Source of the DNA: Periconia sp. R9002
Taxonomy: Eukaryota; Ascomycota; Dothideomycetes; Pleosporales; Periconiaceae
NCBI GenBank assembly: GCA_023627715.1
Contig: JAMAHW010000006.1
Coordinates: 434,001-498,000 of the forward strand
DNA: 64,000 nucleotides
Direction: 5' to 3'
Below the pieces are notes generated by a model that was given only the letters and a program-made list of their open reading frames with translations, was not told the origin of the DNA and made no database searches. Positions 20,876 through 33,036 of the stretch are shown piece after piece. Made by a program: the position numbers and the translations under genes. How positions within the stretch are numbered: position 1 is the first letter of the stretch; each line of letters begins with the position of its first letter.

Positions 20876-22736
20876 CTTGAAGATTGATAGTATTTATCGA
20901 AATGTAGCGATTGTTGGTCGGCGAATGAGCGATTGAAGGAAAAAAACGAAGGAGGGTCGTGACAGTAAGGAGTGGTTTGTATTTTGAAGCCAGAAAACGA
21001 AGACATTCAATCCTTCTTATATTTACAATCGCCTTTGTTCATATCTCTCTCTTCGTGGACAAATTATCACAGGCGCCGACGTCAATGCAGGTTTTGACAG
21101 CCGTCAGACGCAATCTGAGGCAGCGATACCCCTTGTTGGTTGTCGCGTAAGGATGCGTGAAACTTCAAATGTGCGAAAACCGCCTACGCAACTCATGCAG
21201 CTACAGCAGCGCAGCCAACGATTGCGACGAGCTGGGAAACATTGTTTTCTAGAATTATCGCATGGCTGTATGCCGTGATGTCCTGACATTTCGATGTGGG
21301 CGGTAATTGATACGACGATCAGACAGTGAGCACGTCTCGAAGGCATCGGCAGTGAATGATACGGCAGTTAAGCGTCGCGGAGACTTTAGGATGATCAACT
21401 ATTAAATGTTACAGGGTCGCTATCATCCCATTCCTCTTATGCGTGTCACTGATTGTTGGTGTTGCATTTCATACTTATATCTTCCCTTGCAATATCACCG
21501 CTAAACTCACATCTCATGAAGATATCGGTAGTATCATCGCATAATGATCGAATAATTCACGGTATCGAGGCACGAGATGAAGAAAAATCTCAGCGACACC
21601 TTCTGCCGGGACATTTGCACAAGTTAAACAATTTATATTGCGACCGCCCTCGATTTCTGATGCATTTTCTAGGTTCTGTTATTCCGTCTTGCTGGAGAGT
21701 TAGGGACTACTTGCATCAAGATGGAGGCAGCAATTCAAGTTACTCATGTCACTCCAAGGCTCACATGGGTTTTCACCTCGTTGCTACAGTTGCCGAATCC
21801 CAGCTAAATGGAGATATATGACTGGATACACGAGCATGCAAAGTGTCATTAACGACAGATTCCCCGCGATACAAAAACAAGACTCCATCGGAAGATTTCA
21901 TCTACTACTCTGGCGGCAACACCCTATCACTATCTCCTCTTACACAACATGGACTTACTGTATCAATACCGGCAAATTTCCACGCACCCAAGCAGAAGAG
22001 CGAAATTCATTCATATTGATACTCCACTTGAGAGCCTGTAACGTGTTATAGGGAAAAGCAGCATCCCATCAAAAATCTACTCAAAAGCAGATAGACGTGT
22101 TAATTTCCTGCTATAATATCATATATACAAAAAATCATCGATTCACAAAGCGCTGATATTCCACTTCTCAATAACACCAGAAAGATTAGTATTCCATCGA
22201 AAGTCCTTAGAAAAGCCTCGCATTGCATAGACGAACAAGGGTCAGACAATGTCTCGAAAAAGCGCGATAGGAATCTGACATCCGATCAAAGCTTGAACTG
22301 CCGAAGACAGTGATAGGAGACGGTGCATGAACGGGGAAGGCATTCCGAAATCAGGATGTCGCATTTGTAATGGGCAAAAATTCCTGTAGGCATGAAATTT
22401 TCTGTTCTCAACCTACCTTTCTGACATGCAAGCTCTGAACTTCGTAATCAGTTTTCCCTGATCTTGGAAGTGGAAAACATGCATTCACGATGGACACGAA
22501 CGCTAGTGCATAGACTGATTGTTAAAATAATTTGAATTTGCTAGTTGTAGGTATACATATACCTAGGTATCAATAGGGTGAGCCGAAAGCCACCGGGACC
22601 TCCCATCCAACAAGGGGGAAAAAGACAACGTCATCGCTGGCTTTCATATAGACATGACTTCTTACACATAAAACAACAGAGAAAAAGAACACAGCGAAAC
22701 AACATCATAAAAAGCATCCTTTTCACAGGATACAAA
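20876..22736. other. Long gene-poor interval
   Basis: The 1861 bp hold no ORF with recognisable protein character. The longest open frames (for example 21453-21821 and 21746-22051) read as random sequence on inspection. AT content rises between about 21470 and 22570, with many TATA and ATAT runs. No tRNA, LTR or terminal repeat was recognised. It is probably old intergenic or heavily decayed sequence. Confidence 0.5.
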
Positions 22737-24161
22737 CTACGTGTAAGCAGACGAGTCGCAGGTGAACGGACTCCTCACTTTGCCGCCGTTATACTGGTTA
22801 ATAATATCCTGCACACTAGCATAAGCACCGCATCCGAGGATGATGAGACCCATGCAGAAAACGACGGCGTTCATGATGGAAAGTGTGATGTTCTTCCAGC
22901 CCTGGTACCACTTGCCCTCCTTGACGAGCTGGAACCAGAACAGCGCGGGGAAGTAGAAGGTGAAGCCGGAGATGAAAAGCGCGGACAAGAGACCGAGCAG
23001 GGCGTTGAAGAAGGGAATGGCTTCGGCGATGATCCAGGCGATGACGGTGATGACGGTGAGCAACGAGACCCACCAGACCCATCCGCGCACGCTGTTGATG
23101 TAGCGGATGGGCGAGTTGGTGAACACGCGGTCGGTGATGTAGCGTCCGACGACGGTGCCGTTGATGCTACCGGAGATGAAGATGACGGGGAGCGCGATGC
23201 CGAAGGCGATGCGAGAGACGGTTGAGCCGGCGGAAAGGAGAGCGGGACTCTTGACGTCCGCGCCAACGAAGGCGTAGATGAGAGCGCCGGTGAGCGTGTA
23301 GATGATGATCTCGATGATACCGAGCGCCCAGATGGACTTGACGTAGTCCTTGGGCGTGTGCATTTCGGACATGAAGCTGAACTGGCAAATGGCGAAGGAG
23401 TAGGCGAAGATGATGTTGGTGGTGGAGAGGAACGCCTGGTGGAAGGTAGTCTCTGGTGGGGGCCAGACGGACCAGTTGACGGCTGCAAGACCGCCTGGTG
23501 CGTTGCTTGCCTGGACGCCAGTGGCGATGATAGTGATCATGATGGCGACCATGATGCTGACGAAGTCGATGTATCCCAGAATGGCGAACTCTGCGAACGA
23601 GGGGGGCAGAGACAAAAGGAGCAGGATGATGGCCGATACAACAGACCATGCCAGAGCGCAAATGTGCTCCTTGTCGACGATGTTAATGAAGGCAATAGTT
23701 CCAGTCAAAGCGTGCGATCCCACGAGGAGAACCAAGAAGATGGTGAACATGGCTCCCGTGAGCTCATACCCAAAACGGCCCCAGATCAACCGTACAGCAT
23801 CGGAGTAATGTTCGACGCTGGGGTACTTCAGCTTGACCTGGCCAACGACGTAACTGGTGTAGATGGCGACCAATCCCAGGCCGACAGTTAGGATTACTCC
23901 GGCTACCATGCCCACAGTAGCAAAAGCGCTAGGGACACTCAAAGATCCGAGGGCAATGGCCTCGACAATGAGACAGATGGTCAGTCTCTTCCATCCGAGC
24001 TTGTTGTACTTTGCAGAACCCTCCTCGATGGTAGCGGTATTTTCGAGATTGAGTTCCGGATCGCTCTTTCTTCCAAAGGACTTGATTTCATCCTTGTCGT
24101 TATACGCCGGAAGTGGGCCTGCCTCCGGGTGGACGAGTGGCTCTTGCGGAACTGCGGACAT
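22737..24161 (-). CDS. Neutral amino-acid permease, AAAP family (Mtr-like)
   Basis: Proton-coupled amino-acid transporter resembling Neurospora Mtr (neutral aliphatic and aromatic amino acids). A single exon codes 474 aa. The cytosolic N-terminus of about 55 residues is followed by LGWKRLTICLIVEAIALGSLSVPSAFATVGM, the first helix with the AAAP-type kink, and about ten more hydrophobic segments. FAYSFAICQFSFMSEMHTPKDYVKS is the conserved helix/loop containing the F-x-E-M-x-x-P-x-D/E motif of this family. The C-terminus is short and ends CDSSAYT. Codon use is strongly C/G-biased at third positions compared with neighbours, suggesting high expression. Several GATA cores occur upstream, but none is diagnostic of nitrogen control. 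Confidence 0.87.
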   Translation of the reverse strand: MSAVPQEPLVHPEAGPLPAYNDKDEIKSFGRKSDPELNLENTATIEEGSAKYNKLGWKRLTICLIVEAIALGSLSVPSAFATVGMVAGVILTVGLGLVAIYTSYVVGQVKLKYPSVEHYSDAVRLIWGRFGYELTGAMFTIFLVLLVGSHALTGTIAFINIVDKEHICALAWSVVSAIILLLLSLPPSFAEFAILGYIDFVSIMVAIMITIIATGVQASNAPGGLAAVNWSVWPPPETTFHQAFLSTTNIIFAYSFAICQFSFMSEMHTPKDYVKSIWALGIIEIIIYTLTGALIYAFVGADVKSPALLSAGSTVSRIAFGIALPVIFISGSINGTVVGRYITDRVFTNSPIRYINSVRGWVWWVSLLTVITVIAWIIAEAIPFFNALLGLLSALFISGFTFYFPALFWFQLVKEGKWYQGWKNITLSIMNAVVFCMGLIILGCGAYASVQDIINQYNGGKVRSPFTCDSSAYT

Positions 24162-26209
24162 ATTGGCAGCAAGTGATGTTTCCCTTCTTCTTCCTATAAC
24201 GTTGAAGTAGAGTAGAGGTAGGAAGCAGAGAGCAGTTGTGACAAGAGTTGAAAAGGCCGGAGGGAGGCGGCCTTATAGAGGGAATTCTACCAGAGGAGTT
24301 GATCCTATGGTACGTCCGCTAAAGGAGCAGGGCGTGGGGTAGAGAGATAGGGAACAGAAAAATGAATTTAAGATCCAGGGTTGGGGAAGGGAAAGCACTC
24401 CTCAGGGGACTCATGGCCACTCTTATTTTGTTTCCTTATCATAGCTAACAATTGGAGTGTGTAATAACGCACCGTTTGGAAATCAGATGGCCACATTCGG
24501 CACGGCCGTGGGAGCTCGGTCAGCACGACCATGGGACGGACATGTCAGTCTTCTGCCTTGATCCCTTCATTGTGTGGTATCCACTTGGTGTCAGAATTGA
24601 CGTAAGGGAAACAAAATTTTACGTATGAGGATCCTCTATATGCGTCCGTGTCCTTGTTTAAGCCAGTCATGTTCGAAAGACTAAGCAGGAAAGGATCACT
24701 GAATCCGGGGGAGATGTGGTTGCCATATGGAGGGCATGCAAGTCATTGCCTGGGGACGGGGATAAGAGAAATTATGCTTTTGCCATGCAGCGATTGCGAC
24801 AGCATGTAGTCACGAGAGCAGTTTCTTCGCATGTCGCAAAGAAAAAATCCATGCTGGTGTGTTCGTTCAAGCTTTTAGCGGCTGAGCGCCACCCGGACGG
24901 TGCGGCAAGCGGCGCATCATAGTGTCATCTTAGTCTAATTATCCGAACAGGCCACAAGCTTGTTTCTTCGTCTAGCTAGCATTTTCACAAGGCTTGGTGG
25001 CCGAAGCAAGCCGCGCTCCGGCTGTCTGGACTTGGTAATTGTTCGTCGATTGATGAATGGGTACGATAACGGCTTTCTAACACCTCCACATAGTTATTCG
25101 GCCACATAGAAGCGCTACAGTTATCGCTGCTTCCACACATGCTGCTAAATCGAACTGGCCTGGTCCAGGTACAGTTCCAGGGTTCATCTTGCCTTCTGGC
25201 CTGGCCCTGAAAATCATCAGCCATTTCCCGTTTCCCTGAATAGAAGACTACCGTTACCAGGAATTCCTAGCCAATTCTGTCTAAGCTTTTATAACCAATC
25301 CTCTTAAAGCATGGTGTTCTTATCAACAGACAATAATAACGCACCTCACCACCAACTTCATATGATCTTACGACTTTTGCTGTTATCAAAGGGAAAGAAT
25401 GCCAAGTTACCTCATCAAAGATGTCAAATTGCATTGCAACATCCCACGGATTACTAACCTCAAATTTTTTTCCTTCATTTTCTTCCTCGGGCGCATTCGG
25501 TCTTGCCGCGACGAGACTCGCACTTGGCGTTCGTTCCGACTGACCCCGAGGAGCCTACCACATCAAAGAGAGACGGACTGCTTCACAAATTAGTAATTAC
25601 CCACCGTGTGGTTCTAGGTCGATCACGACGAGTCCGGAGACCTTCGACACGTTTTCTCCCGTTTATAGTGCGATTACCGGTTGCAATAGGGTCGGATCTG
25701 GCGGTAGCGTAGGTTTATCCCTTCTCTTTAGAACATCGTCCCGTTGGAGACACTGGCCGCGGCCCGATTGGACAAACAGAAACCACCTCTTCCTTGCTGT
25801 TGTATACTGTCTTCTACCGAGGTTTCATCTTTATATAGCTAGGAGTGTAATAGCAATGACAGTAGGCGCCAGAAACGCCGTCACGACTCGTGTTTGTACA
25901 TCCTCGTTTATGGAGTGCACGCGATCTCCGCAACACCACAGCTCCCCGCACGTCAGCGCAATTCGTGCAAGCAAAACTTGACAAAGAGGTTTCGGGTGAT
26001 TGGCTGCGTATGCTTGAGATTTGGTAATGGGGTGTCACTGATCATCGTGAAAGTACGATCCCCGTGGAGAAACCGGCAGGGATTTCCCCACATATGGAAC
26101 TGAGATCTGAATCGGTAATTGATGGCTTGATTTGGATAATAGCTTGCTTGTTCGAGAAATCCTTCCGCGAATATATACATTTCGGTGAATAGAATACCAG
26201 CCCCCTTAT
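24162..26209. other. Long gene-poor interval upstream of the permease
   Basis: The 2048 bp lie between the permease start and the dehydrogenase 3' end. Several short open frames exist but none has a signal peptide, domain or codon bias supporting a gene. The proximal 500 bp should be the permease promoter and contains a GTGGGGTAG element near 24335 and a TTATCA (GATAA on the other strand) near 24438. No RNA gene or repeat was recognised. Confidence 0.45.
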
Positions 26210-27367
26210 TTACTCCTTCACGCGGACAACGACTTTTCCGAAGTGTCCCCCGCTGAACAAATACTCTAGCGCATCTTTGCCTTGCTCAAATTTGAAGACT
26301 TTGTCCACCACGGGCCGGATCTGTTTCTGCTCGTAGAACTTGAGCATTTCTTCTAAACGATCCCTGGGTCCGTTCAAAATTCCTTTCAACGTGACATTGC
26401 GCCTGAGACAGAGCAAGTTCGTATTTGTCCTGTCAGTGCCCTCGTCAACTTTACCAGAGAGGTAGCCAATGCAGGCAATGGTTCCACCAAACTTGACGCA
26501 ATCGAAGGACTGACGGAGGGTTTTGGCGCCTCCAACCTCAAAAATGATATCCGCGCCCTCGTCTGATGTTGCTTTGAGCACTTCAGTCTCCCAGTCCGGC
26601 GAAGACTTGTAGTTGACAACGGTAGTGGCACCCAAACTTTTGGCGCGTTCAAGCTTCGCGTCTGAAGAGGACGTTGCAATCACCGAGGCGCCGGCCGCGG
26701 ACGCGATTTGTAGACCGGCGATGCTCACGCCACCCGTACCTTGAACTAACACGGTTTCTCCCGGGCCGACAATCTCGCCTTTGGGACGTAGACCGTTCAG
26801 ACTCATCCATGCTGTCATCGCGGCGATGGGCAAACAGCTGGCTTCCTCATCGCTAAGGTATTCTGGGACTTTTACAACACCATAGGCCGGAAAGACACGA
26901 TACTGCGTCAAAACTCCTGGCTGAGGCCCCCCGAGACCACTTGCAACATCTTTTGCCTGTACTTGGCCGGTCAAATGAGTTTGCGCAAACGTGCTGATCA
27001 CCCTGTCGCCAACTTTGAGCTCGAACTCTGGGTTCTTGAAAGGATCGGATGAGTCCGATGAATACGGCCCGACCGCGACAACTACACCACACATGTCGCT
27101 GCACGGCACAAGTGCTGGAGGGTGTTCGACCGATTTATGATGATTGTAGAGTCCCATGGCAACTGCGTATGGTCAGCTGCAGTTCCCAGCCTTCCTAAAC
27201 GCGATTGGGCGCATACCTTCTGTGTCTCGATAATTGATGCTCACAGAGTGTATCTCAACGAGCACCTCATTTTCCCCTGGCTTTGGACACTCCGCTTCAC
27301 CCATCCTCATCTTATCCAGTCCGTCCTGTCCTGTCAACCACTGCTTGATCTGTTGCGGAGGCGCCAT
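26210..27367 (-). CDS. Medium-chain dehydrogenase/quinone oxidoreductase-like
   Basis: Predicted NAD(P)-dependent MDR-superfamily oxidoreductase. Exons are 27367-27217 and 27162-26210 (367 aa); the 54-nt intron interrupts RDTE|VAMGLYNHHKS. The N-terminal GroES-like domain has NEVLVEIHSVSINYRD and PCSDMCGVVVAVG. It lacks the GHE catalytic-zinc motif of classical alcohol dehydrogenases, which suits the quinone oxidoreductase/enoyl reductase-like branch. The Rossmann fold follows with VLVQGTGGVSIAGLQIA and VIATSSSDAKLERAKSLGA, then GADIIFEVGG and a conserved C-terminal FSGGHFGKVVVRV. The substrate is unknown. An upstream in-frame Met-rich stretch on the same strand is not needed for the fold. 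Confidence 0.86.
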
Positions 27368-29223
27368 TGCGATTGCGCTTTGCGGAATTCTTGGCTGGTT
27401 TCACTTGGACGGTCTTGTGGTTTGTTTCTGATTCCTTGGTAAAGAGCCCAAAAATCTCATCCAGCCAGTCTCGGCGGGCTTGAGAAAAAGGAGGGGTCGG
27501 CATGTTTTATGCTCGTTTTTTGAATAGGAAAGACCCTGATAAGAGCTGTGGGGCTAGAATCTTTTGCGGCATGATGTGGGATAGCGGGGAGCATTTAAAC
27601 GCCTCTGAAATGGCAGCATGACGTTCTCGTGGTGGTGAGGCATCGGGTGGTTTCGGCCGGTGAGGTAATCGTTCGGTACGACAGCCGAGGTGAATGGAGA
27701 TCGGAAGTTAGCTTCCGAAATTTCGGAATCTCATGACGTTGGTGCCGTCATGACAAACATTCGGCAGAGACATCAGAAATGAAATCAGCAGAACAACATA
27801 TGTACTGTGATTATTGTTGGCTACAGTAAATTGAACAAAAATAGGCATGTGTCAAACAGGGGTCAGAAGAAGGTTCAGTACATGCAACGTCACCCCATTT
27901 GGTAAGTAGACACATTAATAACATAACAGACATTGATGGCAGCACCTGAGATATTAGACATCGTTGACGAGGAGAGAACATTCTCTTCATTGCCAATACA
28001 AAAGTATGGCGGGTACTTGTCCCATCATTCAAGACAGACTTCATCACCAGACTCAAAAGCAACGCCTTCCCCAAGAAAAAAAGAACATCCACGATGTACC
28101 AGATAGAATTCAGCCCATCTCATCAAATTAATTCCAAATGAACTCCACTCGCAATATCTCGGGACAGAACCACGACAACAGACAAATAGAAAACAAAGCA
28201 CTTTCAATCGTTAATGTGGCCTGAGACGTAACCGCCCACAATCTAATTAAGAACATTTGAACCCGACACAGCGTTCTGTACGTCCAGCTTGTCAGAAAAC
28301 CCAACACATGACACGCCTCGAAAACGCGTCTGCCACATCTGTAACCTGCCATTGCCGATCAAAATGTCGGAAAACATCGAGGAACGCACGTGAACCGTCC
28401 ATTTTCGACATTTTTCCCCCGCAAAAAAAGAAAACTCATCCAATGCCACCTTTCTCCAATCTTTCTCCACGGGTGGTCATACCCGAAGAGACAAGAGGTA
28501 ACCTTGTCGTCTCAGAAGCTTACACAAGCCTCCACACCCTCACCATCCCTGTCCCACGTCCCAAGAAAGAAAAGAAGGAAAGAAGAAGAAGAAGGCCACC
28601 CACATACCTTTATTGTCTCCTCTAGATGCGTTGACCTCCCAATTTAGAAATTCAAAACGCCACAGGTGCCCAGTCCAGCCTCCCCAAGCCTTACCGTCGC
28701 AGATGCGTCTGTGTGTAGCTAGTCTACAAAGCCTTTTGACATATTGATATGCTCGTACGTATACATGCAAGTACGCGACGTTCGTCACACGGGTATTCCC
28801 GCCGCAGTCGTTTGTGCATATACCTGCGACTCTCACTTCCACAGCCAGCCAAACGGTACCGTTTTCTTCCTTTTCTCCACCCGTCTCGAAACCGCGGCGG
28901 CGCGGGTGATGCTCCCAGAACAGGCTGTGAGAGAGGGATTGAGGAGATTCAGGGGAGTGTGGGAAAGAAAAAGGAAACTTTGGGGATCTGTGGACGTGTG
29001 TTGCATCATGGATTGATTTGGTAGTGTCGTATGTATTTATGTATGAATCCTGGTCGGTAATTCCTAAAACTCGTGGGGATGTTGAACACGGGGAGGAAAA
29101 AGAAAACATTGTGCATCGTTTTATACACATATACCTCATTCTTCTTCACCTATTTCTCTTCGCTATGCAGTGAAGATATTCTCCCAACTTCAATGTGTGA
29201 GTGAGTGCAAGACACCGCCCACC
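27368..29223. other. Long gene-poor interval between divergent genes
   Basis: The 1856 bp between two divergent genes contain overlapping low-complexity frames (for example 28540-29139, with a purine-rich AAGAAAGAAAAGAAGG stretch at about 28560-28595) that look non-coding. Tandem A-rich and GAA-rich stretches are the main structure. No RNA gene was recognised. Confidence 0.45.
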
Positions 29224-30618
29224 ATGTCGCTGGACGAAAACCCCCGTGGTCGACAAGCCATCATCATCTCAACCGCCTTCAACGCCCTGGCTCTCATCGT
29301 CGCGCTGCTTCGTATCTACACTCGTCTTTTCCTTGTCAGGCATTTCGGCGTCGAGGATGGGTTTTCTGCTTGTGCTTTGGTGAGTTAGTTTTCATTCGGA
29401 TACTTTTGCGGGAGACATTGTTAAAAAGAAACATCTATCCGTCTTGCACACAAAATCGCTAATCAAGTTCGTGTATGATAGATATGTTCCATGGGATTGA
29501 CTGTTACCATCGCCGTTCGTGAGTTTACTTCCTTCTCGTTCTCCAATTCTCAACACACTAACGAAACCACCTTCCAACAGAAGCAACCTACGGCATGGGC
29601 GAGCACGGCTCCCAAATTGACCTCCCAACACTGCAAAACAGCCTCAAAGTACACCATATCCCTCCCCTTTTCCCCTTCGTACCCGCGGGACCAAGCTAAC
29701 CCTCGATCCACTTCAACCAGGCCTTCTACGCATCCCTCCTCATCTACAACCTCAGTCTCGGCCTTACAAAGCTCTCCCTGCTGCTCCAATACAAACGCAT
29801 CTTCCCGACCAAACGTTTCCAGATCCTGTGCTGGATCGTCATGACAATCGTCGCGGCGCACACGATGTGGTCTGTGTTGGGGAGCGTGTTTGCTTGCTTG
29901 CCTATTAGTGCGTTTTGGTTGAAGAAAGAAGAGGGGGAGGAGGAGGGGGTGAGATGTTTGGATCAGGTCGTCATGTGTGAGTTTTCTTCTTCCTTTCTCG
30001 CTTATTTGTTTGTTTGGCTAGGTGAGGGGGTATGTGTGTTGCTGATTACAAGCTGAGCGTGCATATCTAGGGTTCACCAACGCCGCAGTAAACATTTTCA
30101 CAGACGTCGTCATCATTGTCCTCCCGATGCCGGTGATCCGCTCACTCAACCTCGAAAAGCGGCAGAAGCAAGCTTTAACCGCGATTTTCGCAATTGGAGG
30201 ACTGTACGTTGATTCTCATCTTACCACCCTGCAGCGTGTGTCGAGTTCACTGATTGAAAGATGATGCAGCGTATGCTTAACATCAACCCTCCGCCTCTAT
30301 TCCCTCATCGCCATCTCCAACTCGCCTGACCCGACGTATGACAACCCACCCGCGGCAACGTGGTCCGCAGTCGAAACGAACATCGGCATTGTGTGTTCAT
30401 GTTTGCCTTGTTTGAGGCCGTTGTTGGCAAGGTGCTTCCCGGGGACGTTTTCGATGGCTGCGTCAAAGGGGTGCGAGGAGAGTAGTGTTCAGTCCTTTTG
30501 TTCGAGGAGTGTGCTCAGAGGGAGGTTTGTCGAAACAGGGGAGCGGGGTATAGGGAAGGAGATTGGTGCGGAGGAGAGGATGGAGTTAGAGACTAGCGAT
30601 AAGATGATTAGCAGGTGA
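29224..30618 (+). CDS. Fungal rhodopsin-domain seven-helix protein (PTH11-type)
   Basis: Predicted integral membrane protein of the 'fungal rhodopsin domain' class, which includes Pth11-related GPCR-like receptors. Six exons join in phase: 29224-29379, 29482-29518, 29581-29648, 29721-29976, 30071-30203 and 30270-30618 (332 aa). Helix 1 is IIISTAFNALALIVALLRIYTRLFLV, followed by HFGVEDGFSACAL, the typical D-D/E-loop of the family, then ICSMGLTVTIAVQATYGMGEH, SLGLTKLSLLLQYKRIFPT, VMTIVAAHTMW, FTDVVIIVLPMPVIRSL and a last helix with ETNIGIVCSCLPCLRPLL. A hydrophobic/acidic loop EEGEEEGVRC is inserted before the conserved C-x-D segment. There is no CFEM domain. The ligand is unknown. The C-terminal tail is short and charged. 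Confidence 0.85.
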
Positions 30619-31086
30619 GCCAGGACTGAATGGGCATTTAGGCGTTCGGGTGAATTGGTGCTGCTTTCCCGGTTTGTCTCAGACAAAAAATGGCGTTTTG
30701 ACCTAGGCAGCAAATAAGGTTTGTGAAAAAGCATCGTATCAGTCACATAGTATCACTTATCCAATAGTATGGGGTACACATTTTCAGTCGAAAGTTTTTA
30801 TTGGATGTAGAGCTCTATGCTATGAAGCCCAAAGATGCCTGTCTTGATATCACCCTTTGTATGTAAACCTCAGTCAAACATAACCTGTCTCGAAGGGCAC
30901 TTGTAATATCCTCCAACAGCATATAGCGTAGTGTATTCAGACATTAACCATGTACTATAACCACCATAGTTACATTTAACTAACTTCGTACTCGCTATAT
31001 AGGTCTGGTTTGTGAATAACGCCTGGTACACTAGCTACTCGATATATGACTCCCGGCGTGTCACCTCTCTGTCCACCGCCTTGCCG
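30619..31086. other. Convergent intergenic interval
   Basis: A 468-bp tail-to-tail gap that is AT-rich in its right half (30760-31010). No gene is recognised. Confidence 0.5.
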
Positions 31087-31767
31087 CTACGAAGGCACTT
31101 TCCCGTTCCTCTTTCTCCATTCTTTCACAGCTCGATCTACTACAGCTCTACTTACACCGTCTCTCACCAGATACATGACGACACCCAGAACTTCTACGTT
31201 TTTATTCCTACTTTCATCGTCGAAAAATAACATCTCTTCGTAAGGAATCCCCGTATCTCTATGGATTCGCTCAAAATGGGTGGTCTTGCTGCCAGGGTAG
31301 ATTTGGAGGTTATCGAAATAATCTATTGCGCTTTTGGATGAAGGAAGGATAGAAGACGAAGAAGAGGGGACTTTGAGTAATCTTAGCATCTCGCGGCCGA
31401 GGTCAGGATCGTGGGTGCGCGAGGCGGCGCCGACGAGGATGGATTTGTCTTTGAGCTAGATTTGTTGAGCTTGGATTCGAAATCAGGCAAGAGTGTGGAA
31501 AAAACGTACTGCTTCCAATAGCCCTGGAACATCTGTATAAAACGCAAATGCTTCGCCGTATCGATCCTTGACCTTTTGGCCTCCCTCCTGGGCCTTGATA
31601 GGACGCGTTACATGAGTATCGACCCAGAAAGGCCATAGAGTGTAGTCTAGATCAAAGACCATAATCTTGGGCAAGGGAAGTCCGTCCGTGAATGTCTCTG
31701 GCCATACCGTCCCTGCGGGTGGTGCGGGCGTGGTCGCATCGGTAGAATTGGCCCCGCGGCGGGGCAT
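31087..31767 (-). CDS. MDP1: Magnesium-dependent phosphatase-1 (HAD superfamily)
   Basis: HAD-family phosphatase of the MDP-1/PF12689 class, linked in other eukaryotes to protein-tyrosine or glycated-sugar dephosphorylation; the natural substrate here is unknown. Exons are 31767-31510 and 31455-31087 (208 aa), with a 54-nt intron. The catalytic loop is [16 protein letters not shown] (D-x-D-x-T/Y-L-W-P, first Asp the nucleophile, about residue 39). Motif II surrounds [11 protein letters not shown] and motif III/IV is [20 protein letters not shown] with the acidic pair for Mg2+. The start [10 protein letters not shown] is the first ATG; the longer frame upstream begins with TTG. Loop [15 protein letters not shown] is typical of the family. 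Full length. Confidence 0.9.
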
Positions 31768-33036
31768 TTTCAACGTGAGATTTGAGAACAACGGCGATGA
31801 GTAGTGAAGAAGAAAATATGCGAATAGGATTAAAAGCCCTTGGGAGAGGAGATAGCGAGCCAGATCGTTCTAGGGGTTCGTGAAGGAGCAGTGAGGAATT
31901 AGAAGATGTCGGTAGGATCTATGAGGATTGATGAAAAGAGTAGAGTGTGGCTAGTGCGGGGTGGCGTAACCGACGTCATTGCATCGGCAGTTGGATGGTG
32001 GGCTCATGGGCCGGGTCACCAATATTGTTATACATGATAAGTTGAATGTAGAGATGGAATACCTAAGCAAACAATAAGCATAGCTTGGTTCAAGAAGAAG
32101 GCAAAAGTCCAAGTAGCAATGTCGGAAACAAGACAGGATATCGAACGTCACGATGGAGATAGGGTTAGAGTTAGAGTTGGGCTAGCGCGGGCCCACTGCC
32201 AGGGGAGCTTCTGGACGGCGCACGCTAATCCCGACCCCCCTGGCGACCATCAGAGGGCTGACCCGTCACCAGACTGAGGAGCCTGCATCCATCTCTCTAG
32301 TTGCATCTAGTGTCTTGACGCGATGAACTACCCGTACGGGAACCGTCCTTGTACTTGTACTTGCTCGACCTGTAATCGTTAGTAGCGGCTACCTCATGCA
32401 CACCTCCTTCACCGCATCCCTTTCGAAACACCCGACGTCCACGCCTAAACTTCCTTCCACAATTGCACACATGCACTCTTTCCGGGCCGTTCAGTTATCG
32501 TGCAGCCGGAATAGGAAGGTCTCAATGCTGCTCATCTCTCTTGCCTCTGCCTTCCCTGTCCGTCACGATCCTCTTGGACGCCTCTTTCTTGCATTCTACT
32601 GCCTTTTTCCTCTTTTACACATGATTGCCTTTCCGTCCCTGTCTAGTATCCACCATGCACTTCTCACTATCCCATGATCCCCGCATTTCTCGGCCGGCTG
32701 CACGACGTGACCCCAGATTTTCCAACCGTTCCTCCCCATACAATCACACTCACTCCAGCCGGCCTTCCAAGCCCAGCTATCCACTGCCGGAATGACGCAG
32801 TAGCACTCGAACCCCCTGCCGCTCTGCCTTGCTGCCCATTCAGTCCAATCCATCATTCGTGCTCATCATTTCGTCTCCGCATTATATCCCCACACTTATC
32901 CATATCATGCGTCCCCTTTGTCTCACTGGTCTACATAGTTCGGCACCGCTCTAGCCTATTTTTTCATATTTAAATACCCCCCCTCACTCGCTCATCCAGC
33001 CACGCCACGCATGCACCCACGGGGGATTTTGACAGC
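31768..33036. other. Divergent interval upstream of alpha-glucosidase
   Basis: The 1269 bp carry promoters for MDP1 (leftward) and the alpha-glucosidase (rightward). The stretch 32400-33000 is strongly pyrimidine-rich on the plus strand, as often seen in fungal promoters. ATATTTAAATA at about 32965-32975, 60-70 bp before the ATG, is a plausible TATA-like element. Open frames here show no coding character. Confidence 0.5.
32157..32186. repeat. Degenerate telomere-like TTAGGG/TTAGAG run
   Basis: Around 32157-32182 the plus strand reads TAGGGT TAGAGT TAGAGT TGGGCT, four six-base units one or two changes from the fungal telomere repeat TTAGGG. It is too short and degenerate to prove a telomeric origin. 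Confidence 0.4.

Noticed and set aside
22578..23225. 215-codon plus-strand frame over the permease gene
   Set aside because: Antisense of the strongly codon-biased permease; D/E/G-rich low-complexity protein without a family.
27312..27503. Minus-strand frame starting MPTPPFSQARRDW upstream of the dehydrogenase
   Set aside because: It overlaps the dehydrogenase first exon in another frame and has no domain; likely leader sequence.
28540..29139. 199-codon minus-strand frame
   Set aside because: Irregular composition, no domain or signal, ends in a poly-Phe/Trp run translated from a purine-rich tract; treated as non-coding.
32396..32973. Two plus-strand frames upstream of the alpha-glucosidase
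   Set aside because: Pyrimidine-rich promoter DNA read as Ser/Pro/His-rich protein; no start context or domain.
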